From assembly GCF_014898815.1 (NCBI RefSeq), contig NW_026515495.1:620001-684000 (forward strand): a stretch of DNA of 64,000 bases, given 5' to 3'. Under the pieces are notes generated by a model. The model worked only from the letters and a program-made list of their open reading frames with translations. It was not told where the DNA came from and did no database searches. Shown here in pieces: positions 19,417-29,106 of this stretch (position 1 is its first letter; the number at the start of each line of letters is the position of its first letter). The position numbers and the translations under genes were made by a program. Source of the DNA: Panonychus citri (taxonomy: Eukaryota; Arthropoda; Arachnida; Trombidiformes; Tetranychidae).

Positions 19417-20196
19417 TGTGGTGAAGTGAAATTTCAACTCACTCTCCAAAACAGTTAATTATCTAATCACTAGAGGGAAGATAAGATTAGTTATTTCATC
19501 ACTTCTCATAACCAAAGATGAGTAACTAATCAAAAGGTTATTTTCAAAAGGAAATAACCAATTAATTAATATCAACTTAATTAACTCATTTTAATTAACT
19601 TTCAATTTCAATTCAACTACAACAATTGCCATTGATTAACTATCAACCGTAATCTCAATTAACTAAACGAGTAATTTGGTCTCTCTCCCCTTAAATTGTA
19701 ACAATTAATGGTAATTAGTTATTAATAATATCCCTTTTGAAATGGGTATAAAAGAAATAATTTTCCTTAGGAAAATTAGATCAATATTTTTATTAATCTA
19801 AGATTAATTTGTGTCAAATTTCTCTTAGAGAAATTATTGTATCTCATGATAACCTTGTCTTAATTAATTAACTTTAATTAAGTTACCTTGTTTTTTTTGT
19901 TCCCATTTGTGTTCCCCATATTTACTCTTATGTTTAATCATCTTCATATTTACCGTTTTCAGACTCGCAGTTAATTTGGTTTTGTCAGTTCAAGAGGTAG
20001 TCATTTAATCACAATAAATATTTGATTTTGGGTTATGAATTATAAATTGTCACTTGGTTATTTTTATCAATCTTAAGACAACGGGAAGTAACATCCTGAA
20101 AATCGTTGAGGAATATTCAAACTCTAACGGTTTCAAACATCCGAATATTAAAGTGAATTACCGAGTTTTCTCAGTCTCTCATTTTAATCTACGACA
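19417..20196 (+). repeat. 3' LTR of element 1
   Basis: Matches the 5' LTR over its whole length with a few substitutions and small indels. It keeps the TATA box and all three palindromes (19758-19778, 19792-19808 and 19817-19835). It is followed by target duplication ATAC (20197-20200). Confidence 0.92.
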
Positions 20197-20200
20197 ATAC
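20197..20200 (+). repeat. target-site duplication ATAC (right)
   Basis: Matches 6823-6826 on the other side of element 1. Confidence 0.85.
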
Positions 20201-20288
20201 AAAAAAATTGAATATTGTCCACCAAAAAAGTAAAAAAAATATTTGAATAAATTCAAATCAATTGATAGAAATGAATATAATATATCCT

Positions 20289-21778
20289 TCACCGTATATG
20301 AGAGGCATGATTCTTGAAAACTTGGCTTTGCAATATTGGAAAATCAACTAAAGAATCTTCTTCCTGACTTAGATTTGAATCTTTTTGAGAACTTTTTTCG
20401 TCATCATTGCGAGTCTTTTCATCTGATTCTTTCTGGCGAGTTTGATTCAATTCCTTGTTCTTTGAAAATAGGGCTCGGATTATACGTGAGCGAACTTTGT
20501 TCATAAATTCATCTGTATAACTTTCGTATCCAGAAACTCTGAAAATATGGTCTGGAAAAAGATTAGCTATTTGTTATGTTTTGTATTAATTGAATCATAT
20601 CATTGACATCAAAACTCACCTATCAATGCATTCAGGCGCTTTAAACCTAATTTAGGATCGAATGATCCTTTGAAAGGCTTTTCAAGTGGATCAGGAAATC
20701 CTAATACACATGGAAAAGGAATTTTTTCTTTCTTTTCTGAATTCAAAGCTTTCAAGCAACACTTTTCCAATTCTTCTAGCTTATAGCTTTTTTCCCAAGC
20801 GTAACGTTTTCAATATAACATGGTGGAAATGCAGCAACAACAAACTGATAAGCAACAGAGCAATAATCATTTAAACGCGCTTCTTTCATCGCTTTCGTGT
20901 ATCCATCGAGCGGCAAACAAAAAATACCTTCAAGAAAAATCTTATTCTGCGAAAAAAGAAGTAAATGATTGTGATTAACATGTAAGGAAAGAAAATGAGG
21001 GAAGAATCTTTACCTCTGTTGTTTTTTTGTATGTTTTGTCAACTTGGTCAACTAAATGATCTTTTGCTTTGTTTTCCTCATCAATATCAATGAGAGAAAA
21101 TATGTCTGATGTGATATCAATAAGGGACGAAATCAAAATATCATTAAGATTCATGTCAGACATGAGTTTCTGCTTTCAGGTGGTTTCAGTTAACTTTTCG
21201 CGAATTTTGAGAACCTTTTCTTTCTTTTCTGATAACTTGTCACTTTTTAAACTGAAATGAATCATTTCATCAGAAACAACTTCTTGAATTGTAAATTTTG
21301 TCGCTTCAATTTTAGAAACATTGGTAGAAGTATTCTCTGGATCACATTCTACTGAACAATCTTCGTCCTCATCATCACTTTCGTCGCTATTTAAGTTGCT
21401 CTTCAACGAGTCATAAATTTCAACTGGATAATTTTGAGTTTCAGGCATCGTTGAAGTTGTAGAATCCTTCATTTGCTCACGGGAAAAGAAACTATGCACT
21501 TCATTCAGCTCCATCTCAATAAACTCGATATCTTCTTGCATCAGCGCTGAAGGATCATGATTGATTTCAATCGGAAACTCATGAAAAGATATGACTTCTT
21601 TCAAGTTTGACCAATGTGAGTTTTTTAATGTTCTCTCGAAGATTTTTTGTAAGGTTTTGAATGAATCTAGGATTGAAAAGAAGAACAAATTGTAGAAAAA
21701 ATAATTCGTAAACCTCATAATTTACCTCCTATGGCGATCACTTTGAAAGTTACACGTTTTTATTTAGCCATGTATAAA
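20289..21778 (-). pseudogene. decayed paralogue of the transposon accessory gene
   Basis: Exons in gene order resemble those of 25063-22476. A degenerate first-exon end (AIGG, then a donor after 21727) is followed by an exon beginning with DSFKTLQKIFERTLK at about 21679. An in-frame TGA lies at 21176-21178, a donor after 21014, and an exon 20946-20620 with LEGIFCLPLDGYTKAMKE. After a one-base frame break near 20805 this exon reads FPDPLEKPFKGSFDPKLGL. The last exon is 20551-20289 (DHIFRVSGYESYTDEF). Intron positions and phases match the intact copy, as does the (D)PL..P.(E/K)GS motif. The internal stop and the frame break mark it as a pseudogene. It was presumably duplicated within the transposon. 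Confidence 0.7.
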
Positions 21779-21841
21779 AAGATTCATATCAGGATCAGAA
21801 ATGAAATCACAGTTCTTATCAACTGATGAAAATCACTTTGT

Positions 21842-22180
21842 TTAACTTTCACTAGAACAGGTTGATTCAGAGGTTTTTCTCAACGGAGTCAACAATAAAG
21901 GCAGAATAACCAGAAGAAAAGTTTTGTCGACTATCGAAGTTTCTGTTGATGTAGATGAATCTGAATAAACACTAGATTTCTGATCATCTTTTCTTCTCTT
22001 TGCTGGTGTCACACATGAGGAATTATTTACATAAGATGTTGAGGACTTTTCTTTATCGGCACTAGATTTGGACTTCGTGTAAACTTTTATTGGAGCATTA
22101 ACAACTGGACACTTGTACTGTTTATTGATCTTCTTGAGATGAATTGAATCTTTCACATGTTCCTTATTACCACGTTGCAT
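21842..22180 (-). CDS. hypothetical Ser/Lys-rich ORF between the paralogues
   Basis: A 112-codon frame begins MQRGNKEHVKDSIHLKK and contains a Ser/Thr-rich middle and TPAKRRKDDQKSS, which could be a nuclear localisation signal. It lies between the intact gene (3' end at 22476) and the decayed one, and may be the 5' part of the decayed copy or a remnant of a third copy. No family is recognised. Confidence 0.25.
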   Translation of the reverse strand: MQRGNKEHVKDSIHLKKINKQYKCPVVNAPIKVYTKSKSSADKEKSSTSYVNNSSCVTPAKRRKDDQKSSVYSDSSTSTETSIVDKTFLLVILPLLLTPLRKTSESTCSSES

Positions 22181-22475
22181 TGTCGAAAAATACTTGATGA
22201 TTTTTAAATGTCGAAGAGAATCTTTACCAATGAGAGTTGATGAAACGAAGGTAAAATAAATTGTAATAAATAAATTGAGATGCCTCAGCTTTAAATTGAC
22301 TCGATTTTGCTCACCAGAGCCAATAGAAATCGAGAAGAATAAATATCAAGGTAATTAAACTTGAAAGTCTCGAGAGACTAAAATAATTGCAAAAAAGAAA
22401 AATTTGAACAAAAATAAAGGTAAATAAAGGGGGGAATAAATGACTTCTGACCCGTTTTAACGTCCAATTGCTTGA

Positions 22476-25063
22476 CTATTTAGTTTCATCACGTTTGAGA
22501 TCTGATGATTCCTTGCCACTTTGCAACATCTGCTTCATTGCTTCATCTTTTTGAATCAGTTCAAGCAAATATTCGGGTCTTGATTTGAGAAATGACAACA
22601 ATTCACGTTCAGCAATTTCATTTTTATCCGGTATTTTCTCAATCTCTGTTGTCATAATCAAGCGATTTTGAGATGAATCTTTTGAGCAGCTCGGTTTGTT
22701 TAGGTTTGATGATAATACTGACAAGTCTGGATCTGGAATAGATTTGAGTGAGCTCAACTCAGAATTTGAAATAGGTGAAGCAATTGCAGCATGATAAACA
22801 GGAGAACTGATTTGGCTTGCAATCTGTGGAACATCTAGTTCGTACACGAATTTTATCGGTTGTGTCGATGGATAATCTACCTCTGCCACCTTTCTTTTTT
22901 TAGCACAATCTGGTTCATTATCAGAAGAACGTTTTGGAGTTGTAATAACACTGTTATTTTCACTTTGTTGTGAGGAAGAATCGACTCGACATTCATCTTG
23001 GCTTTCATGTTCAGATGAATGAACAATAGTAGAGGCTATTGTTTCACTTTTGTTTGGATCATTTGGCACGTCGTCAGTTTTTGACTTTTGTTGATCGACA
23101 ATTTCTACTGTTTCTTCATTTTCTTTTGTTTCTACACTTTCCTGTACATTTTCATCATTTTGAGTGAGACCGACGGCAAGATCATAATCATCACAAAGAT
23201 CATCATCATCGCTATCATTTTCTGCCGCTTCTCTCTCATTTTGTTCTTCCTCAGCGTCGACAAAATCTTCTTCATTATCATCCTCGTTTCCATCTTCAAT
23301 TTCTCCTTCAACGACAGCCTCTTGGTGAACTTTTTTTGTAGTAGTTTTTGACTTTTCTGGCAGGATCGTATAATTAATTGTTGGTTCTTCTTGGGCACTT
23401 AATCGAGAAACATCTAATTCGACTCCATCCATTTTGTCAAAGAGATTTTTATCCAATGATTTGCTGGAACCAGCCACTGGTTCTAGTGAATTTCTTTGCT
23501 TATTTGATCGCTTGACACCACGATCGGATCTCACGTCTTTGGTCAATTTTCTGAAGTTCTTTTTAGCTGCAGCGATTTTATTGTTTTCATGAATTTTTCT
23601 TGTGTAACACATTGCTTTGGCCAGAACACCAACAAGATCACGTTCAATATACTTGTCATATGATTTTCTTCCTCCTTTCCTAACACAGTGATCTAAAGAG
23701 AAAGAATTTTTAGTAAAGTTTCACTGTCGAAAAGAAACTTACCCAAAAGTGCTCTAAATCGACGTTCTCCTAATCCAGCCTTAGCACTTCCTTCTAAAGG
23801 GTTAGAAAGCGGGTCTTCATGGTTCCATATATTGATGAGAGATTGTTTTCCATTAGATCCACGGAGAGTTACTCCAATTACCCAGTGTTCGGGAAAAGAA
23901 TAACGGATGATACTACTTAAGACAGCCGATGGCCCAGATTCAATATCATCCTTTTTATTTAAATTCGCCATTTTTAAAGCAATCCTGTAATCTTTAGCAA
24001 CTAATGGAAAAATACCTTCGAGAAGAATCAGATCTGAAAGGTTAGGAACTTCTACTTGAAAGGTGGTATCTTCTTCGGCGATGATTCGAAGGTCTTCATT
24101 GTCGGGAGAAAATGACTGATAAAAATCACAATTTTCAACACCACCAGTGAATCTAACAAGATAATCGAGAACCTTGTATGCTTCCGGCAAGAAGATTTTC
24201 ACGGAAGTTTCTGTTGGTTTGTCCAGGACAGAGCGCATCTTTGACAAGCTTGCGTGAATTTGATCAAGACTTGAATTAGCCGAATCTTTCATTTCCTTTA
24301 CATGTTCGCGTCTATTATGTTGAACAACATCTTCTCCTTCGTCTTGTTCATCTTCGTACTCAGAATCTTTATCTGAATCATCTGCTTCACTGCTTTCTGA
24401 ACTATCGATATGAATCAGGTCACTGGGAACATTAGGAAAAATTTTACTTGGGGCAGGTTTAGCCTTTTCACGTCTTTTTAATAGATTAGCTCTATTCAGA
24501 AACTGATCAAATTCATCCTCAGAAGTCACTTTCAATGACTCTCCACTTCCTTTGGATAAGGTTAACCCATTGATTGCTAGCCAATGTACAATTTTTTCTT
24601 CGTATGAAGGAATCTTTTTTTTCACTCTTTTTGAGATTGATTTACAAAAAGCACTGTACTTTACAGCCAAATCTTTAGAATCATCTGTGGAATAAAAAGG
24701 AGAAGGAAAAGAATCTTATTAATTAGAAAATTTTAGATGAAAAGCTTATATCTTACCTCCGACGGCTACAATCATGATTGGTAATGGTTTACACCGTTCT
24801 AGCTCTAAATAAGCTAAATTGGATTTTCTTATTTTCATTGGAATAAGATTACTTGGAATAAGATTTTCACTGATTTTAAATCCAATTGGAACTGTTTTTT
24901 GCTTTGAGTTATTATAAGAAACTCTAACCACAGCAGCAACTAATTTTTGACCTTCCATTAGACCGAGAAAGGAACCAATTAAAGTTCGTTGATTTTTGAT
25001 GATTGGAGATTTTTTTCTTTTTGTTAAAACACTTTCAGGAGAAAATCTATGAGATTTAAACAT
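22476..25063 (-). CDS. intact three-exon accessory gene of the DNA transposon, function unknown
   Basis: Exons 25063-24757, 24684-23743 and 23692-22476 are joined by GT-AG introns of 72 and 50 bp, all in frame, giving 821 codons. Splice phases are both 1 (GG|D and L|D). The protein has a basic N-terminus (VLTKRKKSP), a small folded segment, and an acidic Ser/Asp/Glu patch. A central globular domain includes LVRFTGGVENC, IIRYSFPEHWVIGVTLRG and DPLSNPLEGSAKAGLGERR, then HCVRKGGRKSYDKYIERDL across the last junction. The long tail is highly acidic (about 40% Asp/Glu in places). It shares a 400-bp intergenic region with the divergent transposase gene. By analogy with the TNPA-type second protein of CACTA elements it may bind the subterminal repeats; this is an inference. 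A BEN or DUF4806-like identity was considered but not established. Confidence 0.7.
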
Positions 25064-25470
25064 AAAACTAATACGAAAACAAACAAATTCAATTTCTAAT
25101 TAAGATGATTAAAAATAGAGAAACTAAACAACTTAACAAAAACGTGGGTAAAAAGAAAATGAGATTAAATCGAATTTAAATTTAATGGAAATCTTATCTC
25201 GTTGCTTAGCAACCATTTAAATTCTTTTTTATTTTTGTTCTATTCTAAACTAATTGTTCTTTTCTAAGATAAACGCTTATCTTCAGTTTTCTTTTATCTT
25301 TTGGTAAAGATAAGCGTTTATTTAATTTGAATTTATCTTAAACAGATAAGATTTGTTTCCGGTTTTGATTAATTTGATTTCCTTATCCTTTTAAGATAAG
25401 TTTAGTTTCTTTAATCAACACGTTTTGTTTACAATTGAATTATATTTGTGAATTTGTTTTTACTTTCAAG
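25064..25470. promoter_or_regulatory. divergent promoter region of the DNA transposon genes
   Basis: The region separates two divergent genes. It contains AGATAAACGCTTATCT (25267-25282) and its inverted relative AGATAAGCGTTTAT (25308-25321), plus further AGATAAG words near 25345 and 25393. The paired GATAA-CG-TTATC boxes look like factor-binding sites acting on both genes. No clear TATA box is seen. Confidence 0.4.
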
Positions 25471-27948
25471 ATGAATGAAAGTGGTTCATCAAAACGATCA
25501 ATCAATCGTCGTAAACGGAAGCAAAATCATCATCAATTTTCTGATTATGTGTATAGTCTACCCAATAGTGATCACCAAGAAAATGTGCCTCAAACTTCCG
25601 TTTCATCTTCTTCACAAGAATCATCTCTATCGTCTCTATCTCATCATTCTAACTCATCAAATGAATCTTTCAACTTTGACTTTTCTGGTCTCATCGAAGA
25701 CAGTGATCCAGATATTGGTGATGATGAAGTGTCAAGTGTAAGTCCAGATAAAATTTCTTTTTCACATGGTGTTTTGTTGGCAATAATTTCATGTCCGGGT
25801 GTCAGCTTGAGCTCAGCTGAAAAAATCACACATCTTTTCAATGCTTACACCAAAAGATTTGGAAGTAACAATAGTCTTCTCCCAAATATTCGTTACTTTT
25901 GGGACCTTCAAGCAGCTACGAATCCTGTCAATGTCTATGTAATATGTGAAAATGAACATTCACATGGACCTTTTAGAGGTGAGCCGAAAAGATTTGGCTC
26001 ATATAATTGTCAAGGAAACGATATCCCGTTCAACTTAAACAGGACAAATATTTTATCCATTTAGAATTAAAGCAGCAATTGATGAATCAATTGCCTCAAT
26101 TACCTAAATCGTGTTGGGATGAATCTTGTTTCAGTGAGCTAGACATTTGTCGTTCTTCTGAAGCAAAGAGAATCAAATCTTCGTATAAAGATAAAAGGAT
26201 AAAAAGATTCACATTGACTCTGCATACAGACGAGGTTGCCCTTGGTAACAGTTCAAACGTCTCTATTTTTCCTGTTTTCATCACCGTAAATGAAATGTCA
26301 AAAAAATTTAGGAAAAAGAATTTTTTTCTTGTTGGAATTTTTGTTGGAAGAAAAAAACCACCAGTGGAGATCTTTTTTGGCCCAATTGTTGACGAATTGG
26401 TCTCTCTATCAAAGAATTGTTTGATTTGGAAAAATTGGGAAAAGACTCAAATCAAATCGACTTTTCATCTAGTAGCAGTCATCGCTGATGCACCTATGCG
26501 AGCCTACCTACGCAATGTCAAGCAATTCAATCATTTGAATGGCTGTGATTGGTGTTTGGTGCAAGCAACTTCTGAAAACAGAGCTCGAGTTTATCCCATT
26601 GTTTCCAGAGATGATTCAACTGCTCTTCAAAGAACCAAAAAAGATTTCATCAACTTTGAAAAGTATCTAAATAACCCAGGAAGCAGAGCTAATGTCAACC
26701 GCTTTCTCGGATTATCAGGTGTTTCTCCTCTTTTGAAGTTGAAAGATTTCGATATAGTGAAAGGATTCGCGGTTGAACCCATGCACTGTATAGTGCTTGG
26801 AATCTTTCGATCAATTATCTTCAAAGGATGGATAAAAAATGAGATTCCCAATGTTCTAAACAACCGTATTGATAGAACAACATTTCGAACAAGATTAGGG
26901 GAACGATTAAAATCAATCAAAGTGCCTTCGGAATTGTCAAGACCACCAAGAGACTTTAATCAAATAAAGTACTGGAAATCATCAGAGTATGATAGCTTTT
27001 TGGCTTATTACCTCATCCCAACCATTAGAGGACTTCTCAGTGCAAAAGCTACCAACAATATAATAACTTTATCTAGAATTTACTCAATTCTCAATCTCGA
27101 ATCGATTTCTAGTGATAAAGTTACCGAGATTGATAATCTTGTCAAAGAATTTCAAGAAGGTGTTTCTACTATTTACAAAGAAGGATTAAAATCCTACAAC
27201 TTGCATATCCTCTCACATTTACCACAATCAGTTGACTCTCTCGGTCCATTTACCAGCATCTCTGCTTATCCTCTTGAGAACCAAATGGGAGTAATAAAAG
27301 AAAAAGTGAGACGGACATCTAATGTGGCTCAAGCTGTTGTTCGTGTTTTTTTGAATGATTTTCGATATCGAGAATATGTTCAAACAACAGTCAATCAATG
27401 GAACTTATCATCGAAAGAACGTCAACTCTTTGAAACTACAAATGAAGACGATTCGTCCAATTATCACCCGATTGAAGGATGACGAGTTACATAGAAACAC
27501 ATCAAAACAAAACCTAATTCACGAGGAATGTTGTTACTTTTCCTTTGAATATTTTCGCTCACCTGCAACACACGAAATATTACAAGTATATGTGTCAATT
27601 CGATAAGATATTCTACAAAAGTTATTGCCACAACAAAACAAGAGATGATTCTGTTGTTCGATTGAAAATAAAAGTTCTTTCAATTGATACAATTTTGAGC
27701 TTTTGAACAAGATCTTCATAATGGGAAATATCTTTAAATCAGCTCCAATCAAACACCAATTCAGAGGTACTACTGGTGAAATTTTCCTCAAATTCGATCA
27801 TATTCACGAAGTAAATGGCATCGAAAATGGTTGGAAAATCTTCAGCATCGATGATATCGGTCACAAAAGTATTTTCATCGAAAGCCAAGTCTTTGATTAC
27901 AGATACTCGAAAAATTTCGTTGTTGAACATATTCTACATAATAGCTGA
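25471..27948 (+). pseudogene. TNP2-like (CACTA/EnSpm-type) transposase, frame-broken
   Basis: The start at 25471 (MNESGSSK) follows the promoter region; an in-frame ATG at 25435 is possible. The first part is Ser-rich and is open to 26064. The frame breaks by one base near 25990-26010 and continues from 26007 to 27482. It keeps the pattern of this transposase group: Asp at 26229 (LHTDEVAL), Asp at 26487 (IADAPMRAYL, followed by GCDWC), a VEPMHCIVLG signature and Glu at 27276 (AYPLENQMG), which together are a DDE triad. A second break lies after 27482, where the C-terminal domain resumes in another frame (KYYKYMCQFDKIF, about 27560-27710), ends in a stop near 27702, and then reads from 27721 (MGNIFKSAP) to 27948. 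At least three lesions mean it is unlikely to be active. Confidence 0.75.
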
Positions 27949-28230
27949 TCACTTTCTCATGATGAGAAGAACAAAAAAGAAAAAGCTAAATTCGTTCCAG
28001 CTGTTTGTTCAGACGCCAAATTAGCGTTTAATCCCGTTCATTTTTTTTCTACGTAGAATTTTTTCTCCTCATTTTCATCAAATTAATTTCATTCAATTAA
28101 TCAATTATTTAAATCAGTTATATTACAAAATTATCTTCAACAATCAGTGAATCTATTATCAATTAATTCGAATTTATTCTTGGTACAATTTTTTTGTGAT
28201 CTTCGTTTTCTTGAATCAACTCAGTTCAAC

Positions 28231-28608
28231 ATGGAAATTTCAATGGCTTTTTCTCAAATTTCTAATGGTGTCTTATTCAGTTTCAAATGTGATTTCTCCA
28301 TCATCGAAAATCAACAAGTTTCCATTTCCTGTGAAAATTATTCTTCTTGTGAAATATGTTGTTATCCTTTGGAAAGACAAGATCATTCTCTAAATTCAAA
28401 TGGACTCGAAAATTCAATTGAAGATGATTCTTTCTCTATATTTGAAGAAAAAGCGTCAGAAGAAAATGATCAATTCTCAATGGAAATAGACAAGCCAAAT
28501 GAAGATAAAGACGACGAGGAAGAGGCGATGGACATGGAAGATGGAGGAGATTCTTATTACCAAAACCTCGAGAAAGCAATTGAAATGATGATGATAGACG
28601 AGGAATGA
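28231..28608 (+). CDS. small acidic ORF near the right end of the DNA transposon
   Basis: 125 codons from MEISMAFSQ; an upstream in-frame Met at 28147 would add 28 residues. It has two CXXC-like pairs in the middle (SCENYSSCEICCYP), then a strongly acidic tail with EEEAMDMEDGG. It lies on the transposase strand, 280 bases downstream of its end, and before the right subterminal repeats. It may be a third protein of the transposon or a separated C-terminal piece. No family is recognised. Confidence 0.35.
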   Translation: MEISMAFSQISNGVLFSFKCDFSIIENQQVSISCENYSSCEICCYPLERQDHSLNSNGLENSIEDDSFSIFEEKASEENDQFSMEIDKPNEDKDDEEEAMDMEDGGDSYYQNLEKAIEMMMIDEE

Positions 28609-28939
28609 ATTTTGTCCAATCATAGAAACAAATTGAGAATAGAATTTTTTCATTATTGTTTTTAAAGCTAACGCTACTATAAGCCAACAAGCCACTCTAT
28701 TTTTATATTCATTTTCAAGAAGATTCATATTTACTATTTTTACTTGTTAACGTGATTCTCATCCATTTTTATATTTATTCCAAATTTTACAAGATTCTAA
28801 TGTTCAAAATCTCTAAATCACCGAATTGTTAATCAAAACATTGTTTCCGTTCTCAAAAATTCTACCAAAAATCAAAGCCAAAGATTCTTTTCAGTGTCAA
28901 ATTTTCTCGATCAACTTCCAATTTCAATCAATTGAATAA

Positions 28940-29106
28940 AAATCAACATTTAGACTATATTTTGACTCAATCCAATATTTTCATCCAAAACTTTGACTCA
29001 ATTTGGAGTAAAAAACAAATCAATTAACATTCAAAAAAAATTTTGACTCAATTTTGACTCAATTTACTGTTTTTTACTCTCAAAAATTTTTCTTCTGTTG
29101 ACTGGG
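28940..29106. repeat. right subterminal and terminal repeats of the DNA transposon
   Basis: Five TTGACTCAA-type words (near 28968, 28992, 29042, 29053 and variants) are followed by the terminal CTGTTGACTGGG (29095-29106). They are the inverse of the left-end TTGAGTCAA words. Confidence 0.7.

Larger units (their letters stand above)
6827..20196 (+). mobile_element. LTR retrotransposon, element 1 (Ty3/gypsy type)
   Basis: Complete element: 5' LTR 6827-7612, primer-binding site 7615-7631, gag-pro-RT-RNaseH, integrase, a third large ORF, polypurine tract, and 3' LTR 19417-20196, flanked by ATAC. The order RT, RNase H, integrase defines the Ty3/gypsy group. The LTRs are 786 and 780 bp and very similar, so insertion was relatively recent. 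Only one clear lesion separates the pol frames. It sits inside the DNA transposon, between that element's left subterminal repeats and its minus-strand genes. Unusual features are the extra RING/exonuclease-like ORF and a dense set of CTNAG-centred palindromes. Confidence 0.93.
6334..29106 (+). mobile_element. large DNA transposon with nested LTR element
   Basis: The left end reads CCCAGTCAACAG (6334-6345) and the right end is its exact complement CTGTTGACTGGG (29095-29106). Both ends are followed internally by arrays of TTGAGTCAA-type repeats, the architecture of CACTA/EnSpm-like elements (terminal inverted repeats plus subterminal motifs). AA flanks both ends and may be a short target duplication. 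Inside are a TNP2-like transposase gene (plus), an intact divergent three-exon gene (minus), its broken paralogue, and a small acidic ORF. Without the nested retrotransposon the element is about 9.4 kb. The transposase has several frame breaks, so it is probably not autonomous. The superfamily assignment rests on the transposase motif pattern and is an inference. Confidence 0.7.
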
